From Lepidodermella squamata (Eukaryota; Gastrotricha), in NCBI GenBank assembly GCA_047495785.1, contig JBLDXI010000010.1, forward strand, positions 1,178,001 through 1,242,000: 64,000 bases of DNA, read 5' to 3'. Made by a program: the position numbers and the translations under genes. Of this stretch, positions 22,999 to 35,300 are shown piece after piece. The notes beneath the pieces are model-generated. The model was not told the origin of the DNA and ran no database searches. It saw only the letters and a program-made list of their open reading frames with translations. The first letter of the stretch is position 1; every line of letters begins with the position of its first letter.

Positions 22999-23206
22999 GA
23001 GGAGATTTACTCGGATTTTAATTTTGATGTGATTGATGTGATGTGATAATTACTTTGTGCTAGATATTGCTTGAAACTTTACGAGATAATGACAATTTAA
23101 TTCTAAATCTGTGATGAGCTTACTTTCGAGACTAACCTGTGTAGTCCGAATAGTTAATCAAAGATCCACCGTGAAACATGGATTTGCGATTCTTCAGCTT
23201 TCGATT

Positions 23207-23212
23207 AATAAA
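23207..23212 (+). promoter_or_regulatory. Poly(A) signal of G2
   Basis: AATAAA about 210 bases after the G2 stop, the first canonical hexamer there. Confidence 0.55.
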
Positions 23213-23372
23213 ATAATTAATTTTATATAACCCTGAAATTTTAATTTTTTAAGAAGGGTAATTATTTAGAATATTCATGCATGCATAACGCCGACACGTC
23301 AGTTTGTATGGCGGGTGGCGGGATTCAAGCTTCGGCGTCCTAGCTACGTCTCATGGTCGTAACACATATATA

Positions 23373-23839
23373 TGTGTTGTAGTCTAATAAGCAATTTAGC
23401 TGGATTGGGAATCCAACTAGTTTTTTTGCCAATTTGCTCATAAACCCAGTTTAGTATTCGGCAATAATTGATCCAATACATCAATTAGGATTAAATGGCA
23501 AAATATTGCTCGCGTCATCGACAATTTTAAGATTCCAACCGTGAAGAAGGTCGGGAGTGGTTTTCTTGACCGTTCTGTCTCTTTTATTTCGCGGAATGGC
23601 AATGGCTCCACCTTAACAAAATTTGATTTTTACAATTTGAAATACGGCTCAAAAATAGCCAAAAAAATGCATTCCCAACAGTGTTTGACACTATCATCAA
23701 TAGTATTTCAAGTTGTAAAAATCAAATCTAGTTGATTGGACAAAACTTATAATTGTCTTATAATCTATTTTTTTTAAGTTTGCTTATTGAACTAGTTGGC
23801 TTCCCAATCCAACTAAATTGCTTATTAGACTACGACACA
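23373..23839. repeat. Inverted-repeat element of about 467 bp
   Basis: The ends mirror each other over about 50 bases: GTAGTCTAATAAGCAATTTA and GGATTGGGAA on the left reappear reverse-complemented on the right (TAAATTGCTTATTAGACTAC). A second inner pair, GATTTTTACAATTTGAAATA and TATTTCAAGTTGTAAAAATC, makes a long hairpin. No coding capacity and no clear target duplication. Probably a MITE. Confidence 0.7.
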
Positions 23840-24724
23840 GGGCTGCAAAACATGCACATCTTCCCGCGCACCGATTTAAATTTCCCGCTTAAACGCTTAA
23901 AAACCCGCTTAAAAAGTGCGTGCTCTGTAGCGACAGTTTGCTTCCTTTTCCTTCTATCGTGAAAATCCAAAAGGAGAAAGATACAGCCCTATCTAAACTA
24001 TTGCATATCGACATCTACGAGCTGTACGTGATTAATGAATATTTTATGAATTGCGCAGTGGTAATATCGTTAGAGCCTCTTTACCGTGCTAAAGGTGCTT
24101 TTAGGAACCTCTCTTAGAAGGAATGCCCATTTTATAGACTGCTTCAATAATCTTGCTGCTCGAGATGAATTCCTGCCGGCTATCCGGAGATATTGCTCTA
24201 CAGTGCTTATCATTAAAGGGTAACTTTTCCCAGTGCGCGCATTACTTTTACCAAAGAAATGAAAATTACCGCATAATTGAACCTGATTGGTATCAGTGAT
24301 AAGGGAATCTGATAGTCCTTGAACGAAATCTAGACGTTAAATTTTGTGAAGTATTCACAGCCAATTTGTTGAATGCTGCTTGGATACCTGGATGCAAGAA
24401 TCTATTGTTAAAGGCGTAGATGTAAGAACTTGGAAAATATTGTCAAATATTTTCCTAGAAAGAATTATTTATTATAAGATGTTGTCACCAAATTATTTAT
24501 CAAGTGCGCAATGGTAACTCGGCTGATGGGTGTCAGCTGCGAATGTTAAAAAAATATATAATTTCTCACCAAAAGCAAACACCGGAGGAATATGACTGAC
24601 AAAGCCAATTGTCAATAGATCAATAGTAAGCTTATTGACTCAGGAAAAACAATGGAAACGTTCATAAGTGCATCTTTCGCTTTATTGTTAGCAGCATAAC
24701 GTTCAACTGACTTGGGCGTACGTG

Positions 24725-27700
24725 ATGAAATTGCTTTATCGGCTATTGCGTTTTGTCCTTTTGAGTCGACTCGTCACGGCCGCTCCTGATCCAGCTACAG
24801 TTGATGCGACAATCGCTGCCCTGCCATCACTAGTAGCCTACTGGCCTTGGACAACATACTCGAATTTGAGTGATGTCAAACCTTCGAATAAAGTGAACGG
24901 GGCTTTTTCAGTCTCGCCTGTCAACTTCACTACAGGTCCTTTCGGTTTTCCGAATACGGCTGTTCAGACGTGGCCAACGTCTCCAACGAGGACATACATT
25001 ATTATAGATAGTCCACAGATAAACCTTGCAAATGACAGTTGGACATGGGCTATATGGTTAAAGGTTGAAGGCCCGGCTAGTGTTCCAATCATTGACTATT
25101 CCTCTGTTGTTGTTGATGTTTTTGCGCCAATGCTTTGGATGCATGGGTCCACTGACACGCTATTCATGAGCGCTGCCATTCCAGTTGGGAACGATATCTA
25201 TACGCCTTGCGTTATGACTCAAGGTTGGACCTTTATAGCAGCGCAGTGGAACAAGACCGGGCGGGTAATCAGAACATTTTGCAATACGAATTTCGCCCTT
25301 TCCACTTTGAGCGGGGGATTCACACCAGGAGCTTTGCCTCCCATGAGTAACAAAGCGTATATCGGTTACAGGTAACGTTGATGGCATTTGTTATTGAGGT
25401 ATGATTTACTATGAAATCAAGGGATAATACCCAAGCAAGCTTTAAGAACACTGGGGCGCCAATGAAGGTAGCGTGCGGATCACTGCATAAGGCCTACTTG
25501 TCGCTGGATCAGATTGTTCAAGTTCGCGATGCATGCCAAGTGTTTTCAAGTGAGTTGTAGTCCTTCCAATAGATCACGCTTACGCCTAGCCATGGAAATT
25601 AGATAATTGCCCTGATGGATGCGGTGGCCGAGGTACTTGTGTTGCCTACAAGAAATGCAAGTGTAATTCGCCTTATGCCGGTTATACATGCGAAATCTGT
25701 GAGTTTTCTAACCAGAATGTAACCGCCGAATACATTGATTTGTTAGATGCGTCCGATCGAAGTTATGTCAAGTCTCAGTTCGATTTGATTCCAAGTATGA
25801 TCTCATTTTGGCCGCTCAATGCTGAGTACGAAGCAAGAGACGCGTGTACGATAAATAAAATTGACGGACTTCCTTCGAGCAGCATTGTATATAAACCTGG
25901 ACCTTTCGGGAACTACAACACATCGATTGAGTTTAGCCTCAATGGATTCATAACTTTCAACACGAATATTTTGAACTTCGGAGAGTCTTCTTGGACACTC
26001 ACTGCTTGGATTCAGGGCTACTCATTTCATCGTCCAATCATTGAGTGGCTGCATCCGACCAACCCTGTTCAGGGGAATTGGGGCATGCACATGTGGTCTC
26101 GAGAGGTTACGTGGCCTGGCGAGCTATGGTTCAACACGAGATCACCCTACGGCATTCAGGCTCCATGTGTATACATGAACACTTGGGCTTTTGTAGCTGT
26201 CACCTACGATTGGCCAACTAAAACATTGAGCTGGTTCTGTAATGATTACTTCGTCGCTGGTGCAACTTACGTATCCACTGACGCTCCAATTACTTCTGAT
26301 ACTGTTCTGCTAGGTAGAAGGTAAAAGAAAATAACATTGAACTTCAAGAATGTGAAGGTGTACTCATGCTAAGTCGTGGAGATTCGAGCGAGTTTTGGGA
26401 CGGCAGACTCGCTTGCGTTTCTTTATACGCAGCAGTCCTAACTCAGATGGAACTGCTAAGAGTTCGCGAGTTCTGCAAAATGTTCACAGGTAAATTTTGA
26501 CTCAGCTTCCAAGTGTTATATTAATGGCAGATTTCTAGCCCCGGCTGACTCAACTTTCACCTGCGGAAATGGTGGCACCCTAGTCGGTTACGGCATATGC
26601 AAATGCATCCCGCCATGGAGTGGACAAATGTGTAACCGAAGTTGGTTTGAATCCTAAATTCTGCATTCAATACATTTTCGCTCAATAGTAAACATCAGTG
26701 AACCCTACATAACAAACAAGCTGGCAACATTCACTTCTCTTATTGCTTATTGGCCCCTCAACTTCAGATATGGAGTGAATGATTTGTCGACAAATGGCAT
26801 TCATGGAATTATTTACCGGGCGCTTGTTTGGGGAACTGATCCATTTAACCAAGGAACCGCCGGCAGTTTACAAACCGATGCTTCACTCGCCCCGAAACGA
26901 TATGTCTCGTTCACTTCTCCAAAATTGAATGTTGGAACTGGATCTTGGACCCTATCAATATGGGTCAATATGCTTACAACCAATGCCGATGCGATTTTCG
27001 AGTTTGTCCATCCTACAAACCCAACACCTGGCGGCGGCAGCTACGGCATGCATTTTGCGCACTATCCAGCCGGAACGAACAACGTTTGGTTCAACACCAT
27101 GGCACCTGATGGAGTTGGAATGATTTGTACTGTAGTCGGCAGATGGACGTTTATTGCTGCTACGTTCGACTATTCCTCGAAAACACTGAAGCTGTTTTGC
27201 AATGATTGGTTCAGTGCTACTTATACAGGCGCAACGTCCGATCCTGTAACGTCGAACACGCTGTTTTTGGGGATGAGCAATGCCGATCTTGCTGGTAACA
27301 CTGGCTCGCTAGCGTGCGCATCAATTTTCTCCTCAGCACTAAGTTTGGACGAGCTGATCAAAGTGAAAGAAACTTGCGCTCTTTTTATTGGTGATTTCTC
27401 AATGAATCAAAACTTCGTCCTAACGCGCTCTATTTTTTGAACAGTATCCTGTAACCCACAATGCTTCAACGGCGGTTCTTGCGTTGGTGTTAATGTCTGC
27501 TCATGCCCCGCGGGTTGGACTGGAGTTTTCTGCGGAATAGGTATATATTCACGAAGATATCATTCGATTTTACCATAGAGAACGAAGTGATCACAATCGG
27601 TCGTCATGGACGATAACTCTATTCGTTAACACAGTTAAATTGGGAATCGTATTCTTTGAGTACGAAAGTCCGGCAGCGACAACATACGGGACTCATCTCC

Positions 27701-30697
27701 AGTATGTCAAGAACGTAAACAGACTGTGGTGGAGCGCTGGACCTGGCATGAGTAGCCTCGCGTTGAACAACTGTTCATTCTATAACAACTGGCAGTTCAT
27801 TGCGATGACCTTCGATTATCCATCGATGAAAGTTATGACGTTATGCGATGGCAAAGATTCAGGCTTGTCCGCAATAGTAGACTTGCCAATTACTAACCCA
27901 CTGATGCACATAGGGTTAAGGTATCGTGGTTTCTTTTATTCCATAATAACCTTCCAAAGTACTTGTATGTATCAAGGCAGTTCAATAGCTACACTTTAAG
28001 TCTAACTTCGAAATTCGCATGTGCAGCTACATTCAATGCTACGATGACTGCTTCTCAAATCTTGGAGGTGAAGGACTTATGCAAGATGTTCTCAGGTTTG
28101 AATTTACTTGAACTTAACTGAGTGTTTAATAGATTCATCCTCAACCAGCCTTTTGCACAGTTTGTGCGAATGGTGGCACCTGCGTAGCCTACGAGCAATG
28201 CAACTGCACGGAAGGGTGGACTGGAAGCAATTGCACCCTGAGTTGATGCCTATTGGAACATTATTTTTCAACTGATTTGTTCAATTTTGACAGAGGACTG
28301 CGAGCCACAGTGCAAAAACGGAGGAACTTGCAATGCTGCAGTCTGCATCTGCCCATCTGGGTACAATGGTACAAGTTGTGAGACTCCTATATGCAATTCT
28401 GAGTGCCAAAATGGCGGCACTTGCTCTGCTCCAAATATATTTGCACTTGTGATGCCTATCACTCAGGAGCTACGTGCCAAGATTGTGAGATTGAAGATAA
28501 CTTTCCATCAATCTGATTCGTAATTCCTTTTTTCAGACCAATGTGTTCCTTCTTGCCCAGCTGGTATCACATCGTGTACCGGTGCTAACATTTGCACACC
28601 GAATTCTTTGGTTATTTGTTGCTATTGAATCTCGGCCTTTTAATTAAATGTTTTTTTAGACATCATTGTGCACCAAAATAAAGACTGACATCGGCCCTTC
28701 GTGCAAGGTGTGGAAGGACCAAGGCCAATGTCTATCGAACCCGGGATTCATGTGGCCATCCTGCCAGCAAAGCTGTACAAACTATGCGACCTGTGAATGC
28801 GATGTGGACCCTCGATTGCCAGTCGATTTCAACTGCACCTGTGGCGACTGGGCCTCTACTGGTGCCTGCGAGAATGACCCAAGTGGGCAAGCTCAAGCCA
28901 GTTGTTTCTACACCTGCGGCCGAAGACTGAGTAAGTTATCCTCATCTCGACTTCAATACGCGGGAATTGATGAAAATTAAAGGTCCAACAAATAACTGCA
29001 CGAGTATACCAGTTATGCCGTTACTACCGAATACCCACTGGTCGCTAACAGCTCCTCCGTTGCCGTCATTCAAGGGGCTTGCTGGTTACATGCAATCAGC
29101 TTCTATGGTATGCGACAAAGGGTTTACTCCCAAATCAGCCGCAGACACAGCGATGCACGTCTGTGATCCCTTCAGCCCTAATCCAGCTACTGGAAACTGG
29201 TTTATTATCAACCCGAAAGGCCCAGACTGTTTAGCCGCGGCGTGCCCGGATCCGCCAGCTCTCAATGCAGCAACCTATGTCAATTTTACGAATGATCCTT
29301 ACTACAGAATGGGAGGAGATAAGGTTCATTACACCTGCAACTCAGGCTACACCATGGCTGGGTCGACCTCGGGAAATTCTACCTGCACCTTCTTAGGGCC
29401 GACAGGCTGGTCTTGGCTCGAAGGCAAACCTCAGTGCAATCGTAATATTTCAATCATTTTGCTGCCAAAATTCTAGATTCGATTTCTATAGTTCCACCTT
29501 GTAAGCCGTTGATAGAGGGAGTGAATGCATATTTCAACATTTCAGCGAATCAAACTGGCGGAGTCGCGTCATACTCGTGTCTACCTGGTTATAAACCAGT
29601 AACAGATGTCACCTACTTTATCAAAACTTGCCAGTCTGGAGGAGGCTGGACTCCCATTGAGCAACCTCAATGCGCAGATAATTCCTTCTAAAGGTATCTT
29701 TGTCTTTGTTAATCTATTTCTGTTACAGTTGTCACATGTGGCGTCCCTTACCCTGAAGAAAATGCTTATCTAACGGGGCTGAAAAGCGGATCTCACTATT
29801 ATGGCGATGAAGTCGTCACAAAATGCAATAAGGGAGCCTACAGCTTGTATGTTGAACCTGGGACTGAGAACACTCCGATGGAATCCGTTACAAATACCTG
29901 TTTGGACTCAGGTTTTTGGTCAACCAACTCTCTCGCTTGTCTTCGTGAGTTTCCATAACTTTCGAAGCAGTATGCTGTATGCATCAATTTTAGTTGTGAG
30001 CTGCGATCTCCCCCAAACGTTTGAAATAGCGAATTATCGAATTATGAATTCTTCTTCTGAGACACAAACTATTCTGTACGACAACGTTGTAGCATTCGAA
30101 TGTGACTGGAATCAGGGATTCGAGCCAAGCAAGAACCAGACATATCAGATCGCTTATTGGAGATGCAACGAGAATGGGACCTGGGACAAGCAGCCTCTCG
30201 CCTGCTCTCAAAACGCTCTGCTTTCAGCCCCGAAACCTGTTAAGGTAGTCGCTTACGAATCAGACACTGCGGTCGCGACAGCCTCCACCGTCCTGGCGAT
30301 TTGCGGGTTTTTCTTTGGGATAGTCGTTTGCTTGGATTACATGACTCTTGCGAGAGACATGCGGAAATTGAAGCACAACTTCAACCATTTCTTGAAGCGG
30401 TTGCGAGATGCTGGTCGAGCGAGGGAATTGCATGATCTTCGCGCTAAGTTGCGGAATCAGTACGCCTCCGAGCAGTATTTGCGGGCCCTTGAGACGCAGA
30501 AGGAGAAGCAGAAATTAGCAGCAGCTGGTTACTCTGGTACGGTTGACAGTACTGCTGTTGTGGCTAATCCAATGATGCTGGGAGATCAAATCAGGCCTTT
30601 ATCGAGTGATATTGCTAGGAAACAGCCACAGCATGTTGAAGGAGCTATGGACATACCAGAGGAGGAGTGTTTTCCTGCTTCTATTGCGAATCTGTGA
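24725..30697 (+). CDS. G3: divergent family member (type C), probably decaying
   Basis: Exons: 24725-25371, 25422-25549, 25603-25698, 25747-26320, 26374-26489, 26539-26640, 26689-27390, 27445-27540, 27581-27920, 28001-28095, 28149-28241, 28294-28484, 28537-28610, 28660-28930, 28983-29441, 29492-29677, 29729-29944, 29994-30697. Order: signal peptide, three full LamG domains and a fourth lacking its N-terminal part, each followed by an EGF, then two EGFs in one exon, ShKT-type modules, CCP-like modules, a transmembrane helix (codons near 30281-30345) and tail. There is no fifth LamG domain. Two lesions: exon 12 is out of frame by two bases near 28434-28440, inside an EGF, and the donor after exon 16 (29678-29679) is AT instead of GT, which leads to an in-frame TAA. 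Exon 6 uses a weak donor (GTTGGT). An extra 49-base intron (28611-28659) splits the ShKT exon. The tail lacks the terminal Tyr of its paralogs. No AATAAA was seen nearby. It is a recent pseudogene or a gene with sequence errors. Confidence 0.75.
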
Positions 30698-32392
30698 TTT
30701 TTCAGAATGATGAATTCATAGATGACCGAAAAACATCAACATGTTCAATGTTTTCATGCTTTTTGTGATATCGCCAGGGCTAGGCCAGATATCCCCTAGC
30801 TTATTTTGACCGGTGCATTTCAATCTTTTGAAATCAAATATCCAGGTCAGTGGTGCGCAAACTTATTTTACTACCGGCAATTTTGGCGGCCGGAAATGTC
30901 CCTAACCGGCCGCAACACTCTCGGCGTCTTAAACCGGCCGCACTGCCGGTTCAATTTTACATGTCATCGGCCAAATCAACTGATTTTCGTTGTAAAATTT
31001 TTCTTAAAACCAAGACAAAATTCAAAATTAATACCCATTTCCAATTTTCTACGGTGGATGATGCAGAACATTTTTGAGACTACCCAAAAGCCACAAATGC
31101 AACCCAGCCTTCTCAGGTTAAATCATTGATCCCCTGTCTTGGTACCAGTCTCAAATTCCAGATTCGTCTCAAATTCAAATCGCATACCACGTTTCAATCC
31201 AGGGTTCCAAAAATTTCAAAGTCAAAGTTCAGTCCAAGATGAAGTCAAAAGGCAAAGGTTAAAAAGGGTTCAAAACGCAATTTTTAATGGATGTTCCAGA
31301 TAGAAAACAGGCCCAAGGTTTATGAAATCTCTCCGTTTTATCAACTTGAAAGCGGCTAAGACAAAGTGGAAAAACTCGTGGCATCTCATTCGAGGAGGAA
31401 CAAACCGCCAAAATTAGCAAGATAGTCCATCGATCAGTCCATCGATAGTCGCAAATTTCAGCCATTATTTGACCATGAAAAATTACAAAAATTACCCCAT
31501 TAAATTAAGGTGGCTAGACCTAACTGGACCTGGGTGCCTTCTGTCCCCCTATAATACCAAATCACCGACTGCACAAGCTTCGACCAGCCGCACGTAATGT
31601 TACTGAGCCGAAAGGCCAGCCGGACATTCTGCGCAGGTTTTCCTCGCGATTAAAGCTTTTCAACAATGCAGAATAATTGCCTCTTACGCGTTCATGGCAT
31701 ACAATTACATTTTCCCTATTTTAGGTCTGGCGACTCCCTAATTCGATTGAGCACTATTTGTCGCCACCCTATTGGCTATTCCCTATTGAGCATCAGACCA
31801 GCAGCTATTGAGCGCCAGAGAATGCAGCTTTTTTGGAGGGATTCAACAAGCCTTCATGATGATGCTTAAAGTGGTAGCAGATTATTGTTAGCTGATTTGG
31901 CGAGAACATTATCCGCACATCCGAAATAGCTGAACACGACAGACTTACATTTTTCATCAATTGAGCATATTTTTGGGAAGGTGTTTAACTTAGCGTAGAG
32001 GCTTCGGCTAGCTCGATCACATGACTAACCTAAGTGTGAAACAGCAACTATGCTATGCATAAATTATTTCGCACCACAAAGGTGAGAGATGTTCATTAAG
32101 AATGAGCGTAGAAGTTTTGTTCGCTAAGTTGAAAGACAGCTGTTCAATATGGCGTAGTTTTTCTGATTCCGCTTGCTAATTACCTATTCTACCATTGACT
32201 GTTTTTTCAGTAACGTGGTAGATTTAGGAGAAATCAGCTGATGAAGCAAACATCGATTGAATAACTAAAGATGCAGAAGGACAATGAAGGTGTTCAGTTA
32301 ATTATTAGGCTTGAGGAAATTTGCAGCGGAAGAGTTCAAACCACTGCTGCACTTCCTTTCACGGCGAAATTCCTGAAAAAGACAGCTTAATC
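30698..32392. other. Intergenic region between G3 and G4
   Basis: No gene recognised. A CAGTGGTGCGCAAACTT stretch near 30847 resembles one hAT end, followed by CCGGCCGC-rich sequence to about 30960, but no partner end was found. 32115-32392 is the G4 5' flank, alignable with 1-324. Confidence 0.45.
32115..32392 (+). promoter_or_regulatory. 5' flank of G4, duplicate of the G1 flank
   Basis: It shares ordered blocks with 1-324 (for example AATTACCTATTCTACC and AATCAGCTGATGAAGCAAAC) up to the start codon. G1 and G4 are therefore probably under similar control. Confidence 0.5.
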
Positions 32393-35300
32393 ATGAAACT
32401 TCTCTGGACACTTCTTATCGTTTCATTTACAAGCGTATTCTGCATCGAATACGACACGGGTTACATCGAATATCAGTTGAGACAACTGCCTAGTGTTATT
32501 GGCTATTGGCCTCTGACAGCCTACTACAACGTTCAAGATGCTCTCGGAATTATTGATGCTGTGTCTTCTGTCGATCCACCTCTATACGGCCCGGGTCCTT
32601 ACGGAACAGCCAATTCTGCGATTCAAATCAACTCTTCGGATGCGGCAAATCAGCGATACGTTACCGCATCATCGCCTTTGATAAATGTTGCAACATCGTG
32701 GAGTTTGGCGCTTTGGGTTAAGACAGAGATAAATCAAGGCATGTGCTTCCTCGAATTTTACCCAGTCAGGGCACATCTCTGGCAGTGGGGTGGTGTCAAT
32801 TCTCTTTTTTTTAACCCAATGAACGGCAATACTACATCTATGGATATGCCATGCACCATGAATTATACTTGGACGTTTGTCGGGATTACGTACGACAGCG
32901 TGGCAAAGAAAATGCAGCTGTTTTGTAATACGGTCGCTGGCCCACTTGTAGCGATAACAGTTCCACCAGCTATATCAACCGACCTAGGAATAGGCCGAAG
33001 GTATTATTTTTCAATTTCTGCGGGATATCGTTGTAGCGAATGAAATTTTACGTAGAGAAGGCTGGACGCACATTGGAAAGTATGCCTGCGTTTCTATGCA
33101 TAAAACTGCGATGACAACCGCCCAGTTCCTTCAGGTGAAAGCTAGCTGCCAACTTTTTTCAGGTATCATTTTGTCATTTTGTCACGCAAGATTTTCGGGA
33201 AAATCGAATAATTTTTCCTCCAGCCAATTGCACAACAGCATGCAAAAATGGCGGTACGTGTGTTGCTTACAACGTTTGCAAATGCCCTTCTGGGTATGCC
33301 GGTGTGCTTTGCCAGTTGGGTAAGTGAAAAATGCTTTATCGACTTTATTTTAGGCCGTCCTTGTTTTAGTTGCAACCGATAAAGACATGATCGCCACTAG
33401 GTTTAGTGAAATTCCGAGCTTAGTCGCTTTTTGGCCTTTGACCAGTGAATATGGAACCTTGGACGCCACTTCGAACAAAATCCATGGCAACCCTACAATG
33501 TACATGAAATACGACACTAGCCCATTCAACAACGTTGTTGCATCGTCTGTCAGCTCGCTATCACTAACGAATTACATCACAGCTAAATCCCCACTCCTGA
33601 ATTTTAACTCAAGCTCCTGGACTTTAACGATGTACATATACGCTGTGACGCCCTGGCACCCCATTTTCGAATATCTTCACCCGACACTGCCATATGCAGA
33701 TTGGGGCATGCACCTGTGGCTCAGAACTGCCAATGACTCGTTGTGGTTCAACACCCGAGCGCCGGATGGCTTGGAAGTTGCCTGCACGTTGATGAAATCT
33801 TGGAAGTTCATCGCCGTGACATGGGAAGCAACAACAAAGACGCTGCAATATTTCTGCGATGAGTTTTTTGTGACACCCACCTATGTTTCCACCGGATTTC
33901 CAATCACGTCAGATACTGTACTAATCGGAAAAAGGCAAGTTTTAAATGGAAATCGCGGTGGCATTCATAGTGATGCCCTAATTGCATTGATATAGCTCAA
34001 TTGACCAAACTCAATTCTATGATGGAAAAATTGCATGTATATCGCTCTATTCCAAGTCTCTTAATGCAAATGAGATGCTCCAGGCACGAGAGCTCTGCAA
34101 ACTCTTCACAGGTTAGAAGGTTCATTCAATATAAAATAAAGCACTGAATGAATTTCATTTCAGTTTCTTGCACCTCAAATTTATGCAAGAATGGAGGGCA
34201 GTGCGTTGGCTACAATATGTGCAAATGCAACGCGCCCTGGGCACCGCCGTATTGCGATACATGTAGTTTAAATGTTAAATGCCTTAAGCTCTTACCATAA
34301 ATTACATAAATTTGATAGTCCCTATAAATAACACCTACATCAGTGAAACCCTTGCTACATATTCCGACTTGGTAGCCTATTGGCCTTTAACGTATGAATA
34401 CGGCGTGAAAGATGCTTCAGCTAACAAGATCGATGGCATAATGTCCCGAGATTACAGCTACTCAACCGGGCCCTACGGAAGATCTAACACTGCTTTCGCC
34501 ACAGACAGATCGCTCTCGCCGCAACGTTACGCTACATTCAAATCCTCGAAGTTGAACATCGGCGCTCAGTCTTGGACAGTATCGCTTTGGTTGAAAATGG
34601 ACAGTACGGCAGGGCTAGATGCATTCTTCGAGTTTCCGGCTTCTTCTTCAGCTAACGGCATGCACTTCGCTAAAAATCCTCCCGGCACAAATACGCTTTG
34701 GTTTAACTCGATGGCACCAAATGGTGGAGTCGGTGGGGTATCATTCAGCTGTGACGTGACAACTCGCTGGATGTTTATCGCGGTGACGTACAACGCTACG
34801 ACCAAGAATTTGAAAGTCTTATGCGGCGATTGGTGGAGCCAGAGTACAACACCAACCGGCAGCCCTATTACATCCGACACATTGTATCTCGGCCAGACAT
34901 ACGATGGGGTGACTGGAAGTAAAGGTTCAATGGCTTGTTTGTCAATTTTCTCCAGAGAACTTTCAACTCTGGACCTGATGAATGTCAGAGACTTGTGCCG
35001 AATGTTTACTGGTAAGTTTCAAATACAATTTTCAAGCCAATATTTCAATTCAATTAACAGTTCAATGCGCTGTCCCGTGCTTCAATGGTGGATCCTGTGT
35101 CGGTTATAACTTATGCCTTTGTGCGTCCGGCTATACTGGACAATCTTGTGGGACGGGTTAGTTTTTCTTGTAACTAAATCTTTCGTTTACTACCTAATTT
35201 TTAGCGATTGAATTGGACACTGCGGCAAGATCAAAGCTTGCCTTGTTACCAAGTTTAGTCTCCTACTGGCCTTTGGGTTCTGATTACGGAGCTAGGGACG

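Larger units (their letters stand above)
22999..24724. other. Intergenic region between G2 and G3
   Basis: The first part is the G2 3' UTR with its poly(A) signal. 23373-23839 is an inverted-repeat element. In 23840-24724 I recognise no gene; the end should contain the G3 promoter. Confidence 0.45.

Noticed and set aside
30847-30960. hAT element start (CAGTGGTGCGCAAACTT)
   Set aside because: Only one end is visible; no matching terminal repeat or 8-base duplication was found.
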